Assembly (NCBI GenBank): GCA_027492795.1
Contig: JAPUEB010000026.1
Coordinates: forward strand, 1-64,000
Length of the DNA stretch: 64,000 bases
Direction of reading: 5' to 3'
Source: Chryseobacterium sp.
GTDB taxonomy: Bacteria > Bacteroidota > Bacteroidia > Flavobacteriales > Weeksellaceae
Each line of letters starts with the position of its first letter. The first letter of the stretch is position 1. Under the pieces are notes generated by a model. It made no database searches, was not told the origin of the DNA, and saw nothing but the letters and a program-made list of their open reading frames with translations. Position numbers and translations under genes: made by a program. This document shows positions 33,177-41,780 of the stretch, piece after piece.

Positions 33177-34478
33177 CTAAAACAATTCTCCATAAAGGTC
33201 AAATTCTTCGGCGGAGGTAATTTTTACGTTGGCAAAATCACCAATTGAGATGTAGGTATTTTCAGCGGAAACCAAAACCGTGTTATCCACATCTGGAGAA
33301 TCGAACTCTGTTCTTCCCACAAAATAATTTCCTTCTTTACGGTCGAAAATACATTTGAAAACCTTCCCTATTTTCTCCTGATTTTTCTCCCAAGAAATCT
33401 GCGACTGCAATTCCATTATTTCTTCCACTCTACGTTCCTTTACTTCCTGTGGAACGTCGTCTTCTAATTCGTATGCAGAAGTGTTTTCTTCATGAGAATA
33501 GGTGAAGCAGCCCAATCTGTCGAATCTTTGCTCGCGAACCCAATCTTTCATTTCTTGAAATCTTTCTTCGGTTTCGGAAGGATAACCACAAATTAAAGTC
33601 GTTCTAATCGCCATATCGGGAACTTTTGCGCGGAACTTAGCTAAAAGTGCGTCGGTTTTTTCGTGTGTTGTTCCACGTTTCATAGATTTTAGCAAATCTG
33701 AATTGATGTGCTGCAAAGGAATATCGATATAGTTGCAGATTTTTTCCTCGTTTTTAATCAAATCCAAAACATCTTCGGGAAAACCGCTTGGAAAAGCATA
33801 ATGCAGACGAATCCACTCTATTCCTTCCACTTTTACTAACTCCTTTAGCAAATCTGCAAGTGCGCGCTTTTTGTATAAATCTAAACCGTAGTATGTTAAA
33901 TCCTGTGCAATTAAAATTAGTTCTTTCGTTCCGTTTTTTGCCAATTTTTGAGCTTCAATCACCAAATTTTCGATTGGATTAGAGATATTTCCACCTCTCA
34001 TTAACGGAATTGCGCAAAAAGAACAAGGTCTGTCGCAACCTTCGGAAATTTTCAGATAGGCAAAATGTTTTGGCGTGGTGGTTAATCTTTCGCCAACCAA
34101 CTCGTGTTTGTAATCTGCACCAAGTTGCTTCAACAAAATTGGTAAATCTCGTGTCCCAAAATATTGGTCTACATTGGGAATTTCTCTTTCCAAATCTGGT
34201 TTATAACGCTCGGAAAGACAACCCATCACAAAAACCTTTTCAATTTCGCCTCTTTCCTTCGCTTCTACGGCATCCAAAATGGTATTTACACTTTCTTCTT
34301 TTGCGTTATCAATAAATCCGCAAGTATTGATTACTACAATATCGCCTTTTTTCTCGTGTACAACGTCTTTTCCGTTGGCTTTCAGCTGTCCCATCAAAAC
34401 TTCGGAGTCCACCACGTTTTTTGAGCAACCAAGAGTGATGATATTTATTTTCTTTTTACCGGTGGATTTTGTGCGCAT
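33177..34478 (-). CDS. rimO: ribosomal protein S12 methylthiotransferase RimO
   Basis: 433 residues from ATG 34478. Radical SAM enzyme that methylthiolates an Asp of ribosomal protein S12. Three domains: N-terminal UPF0004 (TLGCSKNVVDSE, first cluster Cys), radical SAM with CDRPCSFC, and C-terminal TRAM (from about 375). The frame continues 26 codons upstream, but those are read from a 10-bp repeat array in the leader, so they are not coding. The -7 element at 34554 gives a leader of about 70 nt that contains the array. Confidence 0.95.
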   Translation of the reverse strand: MRTKSTGKKKINIITLGCSKNVVDSEVLMGQLKANGKDVVHEKKGDIVVINTCGFIDNAKEESVNTILDAVEAKERGEIEKVFVMGCLSERYKPDLEREIPNVDQYFGTRDLPILLKQLGADYKHELVGERLTTTPKHFAYLKISEGCDRPCSFCAIPLMRGGNISNPIENLVIEAQKLAKNGTKELILIAQDLTYYGLDLYKKRALADLLKELVKVEGIEWIRLHYAFPSGFPEDVLDLIKNEEKICNYIDIPLQHINSDLLKSMKRGTTHEKTDALLAKFRAKVPDMAIRTTLICGYPSETEERFQEMKDWVREQRFDRLGCFTYSHEENTSAYELEDDVPQEVKERRVEEIMELQSQISWEKNQEKIGKVFKCIFDRKEGNYFVGRTEFDSPDVDNTVLVSAENTYISIGDFANVKITSAEEFDLYGELF

Positions 34479-34486
34479 ATTCTTCG

Positions 34487-34533
34487 GTTTGATTTGGTTT
34501 GAAGTTGTTTGAATCTGTTTGATATTGTTTGAA
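34487..34533. repeat. 10-bp phased GTTTGAW array upstream of rimO
   Basis: Five copies of GTTTGAW start at 34487, 34497, 34507, 34517 and 34527, exactly 10 bp apart with variable 3-bp spacers: the same unit as the array at 20746-20852. All five face one way here. They lie between the rimO -7 element and its ATG, so they would be transcribed. Confidence 0.85.
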
Positions 34534-34553
34534 ATCACTGAAATTTCAGGGTG

Positions 34554-34586
34554 CAAATTTAGGAATTAAAAAATGAAAATTTACAA
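34554..34586 (-). promoter_or_regulatory. promoter of rimO
   Basis: TAAATTTG on the minus strand (34554-34561), exact match; a TTG at 34584-34586 is 22 bp away, slightly long. Confidence 0.5.
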
Positions 34587-34673
34587 CAAACCCTTTCAGT
34601 GCAGAAAGAGGAATTACTATTGCACCTGAGAAAAACTTTTGCGTTTTTTCAAAGCTAAGTATAGATGAATGAA

Positions 34674-34855
34674 AAACCTTATTCCATTAGTAAAACTCCC
34701 AAATAAGGAACACTATAAACCTTATTCCATTATAAAATCCCCAAATAAAAACCATAAAAACCTTGAAGCACTATCATAAAAATGATAATTTATCGATAAT
34801 GGAATAAGGTTAACCTTTGTTATTTATTATAATAATTACTAATGGAATAAGGTTT
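34674..34855. mobile_element. MITE-like element with nested inverted repeats
   Basis: Perfect 20-bp terminal inverted repeats: AAACCTTATTCCATTAGTAA (34674-34693) and its complement (34836-34855). An inner pair repeats the same core: AAACCTTATTCCATTATAA (34717-34735) and ATAATGGAATAAGGTT (34796-34811). The 182-bp element has no gene. It sits between rimO and the polysaccharide locus. No clear target duplication is seen, so a structured RNA or regulatory element is an alternative. The rest of 34,856-35,083 has no feature that I can identify. Confidence 0.5.
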
Positions 34856-35083
34856 CCACTTCGCCGCCGTTTTTGGAATTCAAATTAGCTTTAATTCAGA
34901 TGCCGAAAAATTGTTTTCTGATTAGAAACCTGAATTTTTTTTCAGAGTTTGAAACGCTAAAAAGGTTGAGAAATAAAAAAAAACTGTGTATTGCAGCTCT
35001 TGATTTATTGAACATCCCTTCAAAATTTTCCTAAATTTTTACCGCTTAAGATTGCTTCGTGCATCGCGATGACGGAGGAAGTT

Positions 35084-35629
35084 TTAAAAATTCTTTTCAG
35101 AAAATGTTGGCTGAATTTTATCTTTTTCCGAAAGGATGACATCTTTTTGTGGAAGTTTCCAGTCGATATTTAGATCTGCATCGTTCCACAAAACGCCACC
35201 TTCGGATTCTTTGTTGTAGAAATTATCACATTTGTAGGCGAAAATTGCTGTTTCCGAAAGAACAGAAAAACCGTGACCGAAACCTCTTGGAAGGTAGAAC
35301 TGCAATTTGTTTTCTGCGGTAAGTTCCACACCAAACCATTTTCCGAAAGTTGGCGAATCGGGACGCAAATCTACCGCAACATCCCAAACTTTTCCTTCCA
35401 GACAGGAAACTAATTTTGCTTGAGCGTGTTCTGCTTTTTGCAAATGCAAACCACGAAGAACGCCGTAGGAAGATTTTGAAATATTGTCCTGCACAAAATG
35501 CCCGTTTATTCCAGTAAGTTCCTCAAACTTTTTTTCGTTGAATTTTTCGTAGAAGTAGCCTCGATCATCTTCGAAAACAGTCGGTTCGATGATGTAGCAG
35601 TCTTTCAGTGGGGTTTCTTTTATTTTCAT
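35084..35629 (-). CDS. rfbC: dTDP-4-dehydrorhamnose 3,5-epimerase family protein
   Basis: 181 residues, RmlC cupin fold. Marks: FEDDRGYFYEKFNEKKFEE, catalytic His in LRGLHLQ, LVSCLEGKVWDVAVDLRPDSPTFGKW, FYLPRGFGHGFSVLSE. In the textbook pathway it makes dTDP-4-keto-L-rhamnose, but rfbA, rfbB and rfbD are not in this window. The last gene of a tight run (39940 to 35084); its start abuts the aminotransferase stop. It may act on another keto-sugar. Confidence 0.92.
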   Translation of the reverse strand: MKIKETPLKDCYIIEPTVFEDDRGYFYEKFNEKKFEELTGINGHFVQDNISKSSYGVLRGLHLQKAEHAQAKLVSCLEGKVWDVAVDLRPDSPTFGKWFGVELTAENKLQFYLPRGFGHGFSVLSETAIFAYKCDNFYNKESEGGVLWNDADLNIDWKLPQKDVILSEKDKIQPTFSEKNF

Positions 35630-36769
35630 TTAATGTGTTTTCAAAGATAAAATTATATTTTTTATTCTAATTCTTTCTTCATCCGAAAGATTTGAGCCAG
35701 AAGGAAGACATAATCCGTTTTCAAAAAGATTTTCGGCAACCTTGTTTCCAAAATACTTTGCATCAGAAAAAACTGGTTGCAAATGCATTGGTTTCCATAA
35801 AGGGCGGGATTCTATATTATCTTCCAAAAACTTCAGGCGCAAATCTTCACGAGAAAAACCGGCTTTATTTTCATCAATAATTACGGCTGAAAGCCAATGG
35901 TTGGAAAAATAATCGGAATTTGGTTCTGTAAAAAGGGTTACTCCTTCAAAATCTTTAAAAATTTCTGCGTAGAAATCGTGCATTTTTCTTCGGGCTGCAA
36001 CTCTATCATCCAAAACCTCCATTTGTCCGCGACCGATACCTGCGCAAATATTGCTCATTCTATAATTGAAGCCTATTTCAGAATGTTGATAATGTGGAGC
36101 GTTATCCCGAGCTTGTGTAGAAAGAAAAACTGCTTTATCTTTTTGCCCTTGTGTTTTACAAACCAACGCGCCTCCACCTGAAGTCGTTATAATTTTATTT
36201 CCATTAAAGCTTAGGATGGACATTTCGCCAAAAGTTCCGCATTTTTTTCCTTTATAGGAGCTGCCCAAAGCTTCGGCGGCATCTTCTATTACCGGAATTT
36301 CGTGGCGATTTGCTATTTCTAAAATTTCTTCCATTTTTGCGGGCATTCCGTATAAATGGACTACTATGATTGCTTTCGGTTTTTTACCTGCTTCTATTCC
36401 GGAAATTATGGCTTCTTCTAGAGCTTTCGGACACATATTCCAAGTTTCTGGTTCGCTGTCTATGAAAACTGGATTTGCCCCGAGATAAGTGATAGGATTT
36501 GCAGATGCTGAAAACGTAAAACTTTGGCAAATAACCTCATCACCGTGTTTTACACCTAAAATAATTAACGCCAAATGTAGTGCAGCTGTTCCTGCGCTTA
36601 GAGCGGCAACCTCTATGTTTTCTTTCAAATAATTTTTTAAATCATCTTCAAAGTTATTGACGTTTGGACCAAGTGGAGCTACCCAATTTTCATCGAAAGC
36701 TTCGTGTATATAGTTTAATTCGGTTCCGCCCATGTGTGGAGAGGAGAGCCATATTTTTGAATTAATCAT
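35630..36769 (-). CDS. DegT/DnrJ/EryC1 sugar aminotransferase (PglE-like)
   Basis: 379 residues, PLP enzyme that puts an amino group on a nucleotide keto-sugar. Marks: LGPNVNNFEDDL, SAGTAALHLAL, EVICQSFTFSASANPITYLGANPVFID, VVHLYGMP, EDAAEALGSSYKGKKCGTFG, and the PLP Lys in SFNGNKIITTSGGGALV. The overall pattern resembles enzymes that make 4-amino-4,6-dideoxy sugars from UDP- or GDP-keto sugars. It overlaps the phosphoesterase gene by 8 nt. Its keto-sugar donor could be the CapE-type dehydratase product. Confidence 0.9.
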   Translation of the reverse strand: MINSKIWLSSPHMGGTELNYIHEAFDENWVAPLGPNVNNFEDDLKNYLKENIEVAALSAGTAALHLALIILGVKHGDEVICQSFTFSASANPITYLGANPVFIDSEPETWNMCPKALEEAIISGIEAGKKPKAIIVVHLYGMPAKMEEILEIANRHEIPVIEDAAEALGSSYKGKKCGTFGEMSILSFNGNKIITTSGGGALVCKTQGQKDKAVFLSTQARDNAPHYQHSEIGFNYRMSNICAGIGRGQMEVLDDRVAARRKMHDFYAEIFKDFEGVTLFTEPNSDYFSNHWLSAVIIDENKAGFSREDLRLKFLEDNIESRPLWKPMHLQPVFSDAKYFGNKVAENLFENGLCLPSGSNLSDEERIRIKNIILSLKTH

Positions 36770-37418
36770 ATAATATTTTTTTTGATCTATAATAATTAAG
36801 GCAGATTTCAGGATATTTTTGATGTTGCATTTCAGAAATCACTGTATCAATATTGTATAAAAAATATTTCATTTCAACTTTCATTTTCGCCGTATCGATA
36901 ATTAAATAATTTGCAACGTTTAAAAAAGCTCTGTTTTGACCTAAACTACCTGTATTAAACAAGTTTTTCCCTTTAGATATTATGTGAAATTGCTGATGTG
37001 AGTGACCTATAATTGTATTATCTTCAAAATCCAAAGAATTAATATCGGTATCTTTAAAAATATATCTATTTTCAATAGAATGTTTGAAAGAGTAAACATC
37101 TATCCGACATTGTTCTTCAATATTTTCTATAATATTTAAAAATTTTGAATCTAGTTTTGGATAACAAAAATGAAAGAATGTCTTTGCTACCTCGTTCGTT
37201 CCGGGATAATTGCCATTGAGGAAATATTCTTCATGATTTCCTTTCAAAATAGTTCCATTTTGTTGTAGCAAAAACTGTATACATTCATTGCTCCATGGTC
37301 CATAATTTACGATATCACCATGACAAACAAATGTATCAAAACTATTTCTTTCAAGATGAAAGAGTTTTTCTAATGAAATTAAATTTCCGTGAATATCTCC
37401 AAAAACAAGTATTTTCAT
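36762..37418 (-). CDS. metallophosphoesterase family protein
   Basis: 218 residues, calcineurin-like fold with all metal motifs: GDIHGN, HGDIVNYGP, GNHEEYF and GHSHQQFH. The YfcE/diadenosine-type subfamily is suggested by size. The substrate is unknown. The gene overlaps both neighbours (8 nt with the aminotransferase, 4 nt with the epimerase), which is strong evidence for a shared pathway and makes a sugar-phosphate or nucleotide-linked intermediate plausible. Confidence 0.88.
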   Translation of the reverse strand: MKILVFGDIHGNLISLEKLFHLERNSFDTFVCHGDIVNYGPWSNECIQFLLQQNGTILKGNHEEYFLNGNYPGTNEVAKTFFHFCYPKLDSKFLNIIENIEEQCRIDVYSFKHSIENRYIFKDTDINSLDFEDNTIIGHSHQQFHIISKGKNLFNTGSLGQNRAFLNVANYLIIDTAKMKVEMKYFLYNIDTVISEMQHQKYPEICLNYYRSKKILYD

Positions 37419-38287
37419 TTAATCAACTGCCTAATTCCCTGTTCAATTGACAGTAATTCTTTTGTGGGAAATTGCTTTTTTAATTTGCTAATATCAATCT
37501 TTGAACGATTGAGAACCGCATTATCTTGATTCGAATTTTCAATAATAGATTTAGAATTGCTTAATTCAATTATCAAATTTGCTAATTCTAGTAAATAAAT
37601 TTCCTCTCCTGAAGCAATATTATAGATTCCTTTTTCACCATCAAAAATAAATTTCAAGATTATATCCGAAACATCACAAACATTTATGAAGTCAAAACTT
37701 ACAAAGTCACCATTGGATAGTGATATTTTTTCATTTTTTACTGCTTTATCTATGAGTGAACACAATATTCCGCTCCACGGCATTTCCATCCCGTATATTG
37801 CTGAAAACCTAAGGTTTATAACTTCAATATCATTAAGAACACCAAAAGTCTCAAAAATAGATTCTTGGAATAACTTTGAAGATGAATACAACACATGATT
37901 ACCTATAGGTGGATTGCTATAACGCTCATTCATGTCAACTGGCCAAGGCTTATTAGCAACAACCAAAGTAGAACAATTGATTATTCTTTTTATCCTAAGT
38001 TGCTTTTGAACCCACTTGCAAATGTTTTGCGCTCCTATTATATTAGTTTTTAGAATTTTATTGAGATAAACACTATCTAAATAATAACCATTGGGTAGAA
38101 TAGTTGCACAATTAACAACTATATCAAAATAGTTTTCTTTGATTTTAAAAAAATCTTCAAAATTACTGATATCAACGGTTTTTTCGGATGATCTTGAAAC
38201 TGAAAGATATTCAATGTTATTTCGCTCCAACAACATTTTCAAACTTTTTCCAACAAATCCCTCACCTCCAAAAATAAGAATCTTCAT
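37415..38287 (-). CDS. NAD-dependent epimerase/dehydratase
   Basis: 290 residues, short-chain (extended) fold with GGEGFVGKSL for NAD(P) binding and the active-site YSSSK. The C-terminal substrate domain is short. It resembles RmlD-type reductases and epimerases, but the exact reaction cannot be assigned. Overlaps of 4 nt on both sides tie it to the phosphoesterase and ATP-grasp genes. Confidence 0.88.
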   Translation of the reverse strand: MKILIFGGEGFVGKSLKMLLERNNIEYLSVSRSSEKTVDISNFEDFFKIKENYFDIVVNCATILPNGYYLDSVYLNKILKTNIIGAQNICKWVQKQLRIKRIINCSTLVVANKPWPVDMNERYSNPPIGNHVLYSSSKLFQESIFETFGVLNDIEVINLRFSAIYGMEMPWSGILCSLIDKAVKNEKISLSNGDFVSFDFINVCDVSDIILKFIFDGEKGIYNIASGEEIYLLELANLIIELSNSKSIIENSNQDNAVLNRSKIDISKLKKQFPTKELLSIEQGIRQLIK

Positions 38288-39330
38288 TTTGCTAAACTAA
38301 AATTATAAAAAGTTGCTTTTGGATTATTTAATTGTCTTTCTCCAAAAAATTTATCCATTTCCTCATTCTCTATAAAGATATCAGACCATGCTCTCATTAC
38401 AATCCCATTTTTCACTTTGGGAAGTGAGTTTTGTCTTTGATAAAGATAATGATTCAATATTACTTCTACCTCATTTATACCATAAAAATATCGCAAAGGG
38501 GTTGTACCGCTGAAACGACCATTTATTTCAAAAATGACAGGTTCATTATTTAAAATTCTGAATTGGAAATTCACTGGCCCATCAACTTTCAGCTGTTCAG
38601 CTACTTTTGCAATAATATTATCGTACTGTGCTGTACTTTCATCTCGATATGTTCTGTAGGTATTGCCATCCCTCAAATCTCTTCTTAAGGTTGTTACTGC
38701 AATACACTTTCCATCTAAAACTATGCAACCTGATGTGAATTCCCCTTGATCATCCGGTAAATATTGCTGAACCACCAGATTGCTATTAATATTATATACT
38801 TTTAAAAGTTCCTCATGTGTATTGATTTTTAAAAGACCAATTGATCTAGCGCCATCTACTGGCTTAGCAAAAAGTGGTAATCCTAATAAATTTTCTAATT
38901 CTTGCAAATCCGCTAAAGAACTAGCCATTTTTGAGATTGGATAAGGGAATTTATTGTGTTTTAAGAATTCTGCCGTCAAAAACTTGTTATTAGAAATTTC
39001 TATAACTTTTGGATTACTAACTACAATTTTACAATTAAAATCCTGTAAAAATTCGTCGTGTGCAGCAGATAGCTTTACGAGTTCAGTGTCTGTACCTACC
39101 AAAATAGCATCAATTTTATGTGTGGATACTACTTCTTTGAGCTTAGGCAAATAATCTGCACTAACTGCTTTGGGTATACAAATAGCAAAATCTCCCAACC
39201 AATGCCCTGTAGATCTTGGATCTGGATCAGCAGTATAAATTTTTTTAGGAAAATTAGAAATCTGCAACATTCTTAAAATTCCTTGACCTAAAAGTGCTCC
39301 CGCGCCTGTAACTAGTATGTTCTTATCCAT
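38284..39330 (-). CDS. ATP-grasp domain protein
   Basis: 348 residues. CarB-like ATP-grasp: pre-ATP-grasp domain (LVTGAGALLGQGILRML, with DAILVGTDTEL), then PLFAKPVDGARSIGL and the Mg/ATP site EINGRFSGTTPLRY. Such enzymes ligate a carboxylate to an amine through an acyl phosphate. In a glycan locus it may add an amino acid or other acid to an aminosugar; that is an inference. Overlaps the sugar transferase by 8 nt and the epimerase by 4 nt. Confidence 0.88.
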   Translation of the reverse strand: MDKNILVTGAGALLGQGILRMLQISNFPKKIYTADPDPRSTGHWLGDFAICIPKAVSADYLPKLKEVVSTHKIDAILVGTDTELVKLSAAHDEFLQDFNCKIVVSNPKVIEISNNKFLTAEFLKHNKFPYPISKMASSLADLQELENLLGLPLFAKPVDGARSIGLLKINTHEELLKVYNINSNLVVQQYLPDDQGEFTSGCIVLDGKCIAVTTLRRDLRDGNTYRTYRDESTAQYDNIIAKVAEQLKVDGPVNFQFRILNNEPVIFEINGRFSGTTPLRYFYGINEVEVILNHYLYQRQNSLPKVKNGIVMRAWSDIFIENEEMDKFFGERQLNNPKATFYNFSLAK

Positions 39331-39940
39331 TTTTTTTTATATATACATCAAACCTCTCAATAATATTGCCTTGAGGATCATTAATTCCTTCCGATTTAAT
39401 CACTTTTCGGATAGTAAGAAAAAATATTTTTAAATCTAACAAAAAACTTATATTTTCAACATACCAAACATCATATTCAAACTTCTTTTCCCAGCTGATT
39501 GCATTTCTACCGTTAACCTGCGCCCAACCTGTGATTCCGGGTTTAACGTTGTTTCTTTTTCTCTGAAATTCGTTGTATAATGGCAGGTATGATGGCAAAA
39601 GTGGACGCGGACCAACAATTGACATATCTCCTAAAATCACGTTTAAAAGTTGCGGTATCTCGTCAAGAGATGTTCTTCTAACAAATGCGCCAACTTTTGT
39701 GATACGTTTTTCATCCGGTAAAAGATTTCCATCTCCATCCTTTTTATCGTTCATGGTTTTAAACTTGATGATATTGAATATTTCACCATTTTTTCCCGGT
39801 CTTTTTTGGATAAAGAAAGGCTTTCCATAATTTGCTATGAAAAGAGCAAGCATTATTAAAAAAAACAAGGGAAACAGTAGTAAAAAACCTGTTGAGGCAA
39901 TTAAAAAATCAAGAATTTGTTTGTAATATTTTCTATACAC
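39323..39940 (-). CDS. initiating sugar-1-phosphate transferase (PglC-like, short form)
   Basis: About 205 residues. A bacterial sugar transferase with one N-terminal membrane segment: IKFKTMND, LDEIPQLLNVILGDMSIVGPRPLLPSYLPLY and VKPGITGWAQVNGRNA. Transfers a sugar phosphate from UDP-sugar to undecaprenyl phosphate at the inner membrane. The frame opens at TTG 39964, but a TAAATTTG -7 element covers that codon, so GTG 39940 is the likely start (ahead of YRKYYKQILDF). It heads the run of overlapping genes down to 35084. Confidence 0.88.
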   Translation of the reverse strand: MYRKYYKQILDFLIASTGFLLLFPLFFLIMLALFIANYGKPFFIQKRPGKNGEIFNIIKFKTMNDKKDGDGNLLPDEKRITKVGAFVRRTSLDEIPQLLNVILGDMSIVGPRPLLPSYLPLYNEFQRKRNNVKPGITGWAQVNGRNAISWEKKFEYDVWYVENISFLLDLKIFFLTIRKVIKSEGINDPQGNIIERFDVYIKKNG

Positions 39941-39961
39941 AGTATGGAGGGTGTGGCTCGG

Positions 39962-39969
39962 CAAATTTA
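39962..39969 (-). promoter_or_regulatory. -7 element for the 39940-35084 gene run
   Basis: TAAATTTG on the minus strand, exact match; transcription should start near 39955. No clear -33 TTG. Confidence 0.45.
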
Positions 39970-40189
39970 GGGAAATTATTTCTCATAACCCGATGGTTAT
40001 TCAATTTTTCTGAAAATTCAATATCAGTGATGCCGAACAAAATAAACGAGATTTTTGGAAAAAGAGTGATAATAAATTATATTCACCACAATAAATATAG
40101 AACAGAAACTAAAGAAAAAAATGGATTTTTTTAACGAGAATTATCGCAAAAGTAGTGGAAATGGTAAAAAAACACCGAATTAAAAATAT

Positions 40190-41122
40190 TTAATTGCTAT
40201 TTAAAGTGAGAACTACTTTAATTGTATAAAAAATTATCTTAAGATCCAGCAAAAAGGAATAGTTTTTTATATAAAATAGGTCGAATTCAAGTTTTTTTAG
40301 GTTATCTTCCGGCGTTGCTTTTGGAAGATGCACTTGCGCCCAACCGGTGATTCCTGGCTTTACCATATGCCTTAGATCAAAATATACGTATTCTGAATTT
40401 GCAATTTCTACATATTTTGGTCTTTCCGGGCGAGGACCTATCAAACTCATATCACCATTAATGACATTGAAAAGCTGTGGAAGCTCATCCAGTTTTGTTC
40501 TTCTAAGAAATGGGCCTACAAACAATAAACGATCGTCCTTTTCTACCGTGAAACCTCCACTGTGTTTTAGTTTCATGGTACGTAGTTTATGGATTTTGAA
40601 GATTTTGCCGTTTTTGCCCACCCGATCTTGAGAAAAGAAAACGTTGCCGGGCGAATTGATAAATACCAAGATGCATCCAAAGAGTATAAGCAGTAAGGCA
40701 ATTGGGAGTAAAACAATGGCTACAGCAAGATCGAAAGCGCGCTTGAAATAGAAATCTGTTCTGGTAAAACTTATGGCAAAAACATCGTCCGCTAGATATT
40801 CGTTCTGGCTGAATTTTACTAATGGGATCCTTTTGTTGATATATTCGTAAAACTCATGGGCTTCATATACTTTTACGCCATTTATTTTGGAATCTATAAT
40901 TTCGTTTGCAAGTTTTTCAGATAAATGCCCAACATTTGTGGTGTCTATTACAATGCCGCTGACTTTAAACTTATCCGCGTATTCTTGAACCGTTAACCCA
41001 CTGCTGACACTGTAAATAATTTTTTTATGATAATTTTGAAAACCCTCATCTTTGAAAAGTTTCATAGATACATCGCTCACATTGATAAAAAGGAACCTCT
41101 TCTTCAATAAACCGGCAGGCAT
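40190..41122 (-). CDS. polyprenyl glycosylphosphotransferase, WcaJ-like with shortened N-terminus
   Basis: 310 residues from ATG 41122 (frame open to 41143). The C-terminal catalytic domain is typical: HKLRTMKLKHSGGFTVEKDDRLLFVGPFLRRTKLDELPQLFNVINGDMSLIGPRPERPKYV and VKPGITGWAQVHLPKA. Full WcaJ proteins have about 460 residues with four extra N-terminal membrane helices; here only the nucleotide-binding-like domain and the last helix (about 125-150) remain, without sign of a frameshift. It adds the first sugar to the lipid carrier. A TAACTTTG -7 element (41141-41148) covers the longer start codons and supports the shorter start. Confidence 0.88.
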   Translation of the reverse strand: MPAGLLKKRFLFINVSDVSMKLFKDEGFQNYHKKIIYSVSSGLTVQEYADKFKVSGIVIDTTNVGHLSEKLANEIIDSKINGVKVYEAHEFYEYINKRIPLVKFSQNEYLADDVFAISFTRTDFYFKRAFDLAVAIVLLPIALLLILFGCILVFINSPGNVFFSQDRVGKNGKIFKIHKLRTMKLKHSGGFTVEKDDRLLFVGPFLRRTKLDELPQLFNVINGDMSLIGPRPERPKYVEIANSEYVYFDLRHMVKPGITGWAQVHLPKATPEDNLKKLEFDLFYIKNYSFLLDLKIIFYTIKVVLTLNSN

Positions 41123-41140
41123 TTTTTTTAAAAAATTCAT

Positions 41141-41148
41141 CAAAGTTA
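41141..41148 (-). promoter_or_regulatory. -7 element of the WcaJ-like gene
   Basis: TAACTTTG on the minus strand, exact match, 18 bp before ATG 41122. Confidence 0.45.
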
Positions 41149-41241
41149 ATACTGATATTTACAGCGGATAAAATTAATATTTTTTTAATTAAAAAAAATA
41201 ACAATTTGGCTTTTTATTAAAAAGGCAAATCATTTTTCATT

Positions 41242-41538
41242 TTATATAGGATTATGCCCAATTTTGATAAGACTATTTCCATATTTATGAAAAATTGTGC
41301 CAAAGCGTAGTGCGCTGTATAGTTTTTCGTATGCAATGAAGACATTATTTATTATAATTATTAAACATTGCCTCACATCACAAAATTTTGTTTCTTCAAA
41401 AGCATAATGCTTTAAAAAGATGCGATTTCTAAAAAAGATATTATAAACAAGAATCCAGAAGTAATGAGGAAATGAAAGTTTTTGGTTGATGTTATCAAGT
41501 TTTAATATTGTACTAGCAAGGTCATAGCTTAACTTCAT
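41242..41538 (-). CDS. doubtful ORF starting inside a dispersed repeat
   Basis: A 98-codon frame (MKLSYDLASTILKLD at its start) whose first codons lie in the dispersed repeat copy 2; the copy at 21248 encodes the same MKLSYDL on its minus strand. The rest (HYFWILVYNIFFRNRIFLKHYAF) has no domain that I recognise. It may be a remnant of a gene once in this 630-bp gap or noise. Confidence 0.2.
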   Translation of the reverse strand: MKLSYDLASTILKLDNINQKLSFPHYFWILVYNIFFRNRIFLKHYAFEETKFCDVRQCLIIIINNVFIAYEKLYSALRFGTIFHKYGNSLIKIGHNPI

Positions 41539-41780
41539 ATTTAAAAATCCCCATAAACAGTGAGTTTTTCATTGACTGCGACGAATCTTCGATTTCCGAA
41601 GGAAACCTAACGAAGTGGTTGTACGAAGTGAATGTAAATAATCTTTGTAGAGGTGCTTCCACTACGTAGAATCTTCGATTTCAGCACGACAAGCTTTGTG
41701 CGTATTTTTGCACTTTATTGATAATCAAGCTTATAAATTTATAGTAGTGTGCAATTAACTAGTTACCTCAATTTAATTAT
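41519..41780. repeat. dispersed repeat, copy 2 (with insertion)
   Basis: Same ends and order as the repeat at 21248-21435, with an added internal block containing two related pieces (CGAATCTTCGATTTC and GAATCTTCGATTTC near 41580 and 41669). It ends at the stop of the WecA-like gene. Confidence 0.65.

Noticed and set aside
34479-34556. Upstream extension of rimO
   Set aside because: It is read from the second GTTTGAW array and overlaps the promoter region.
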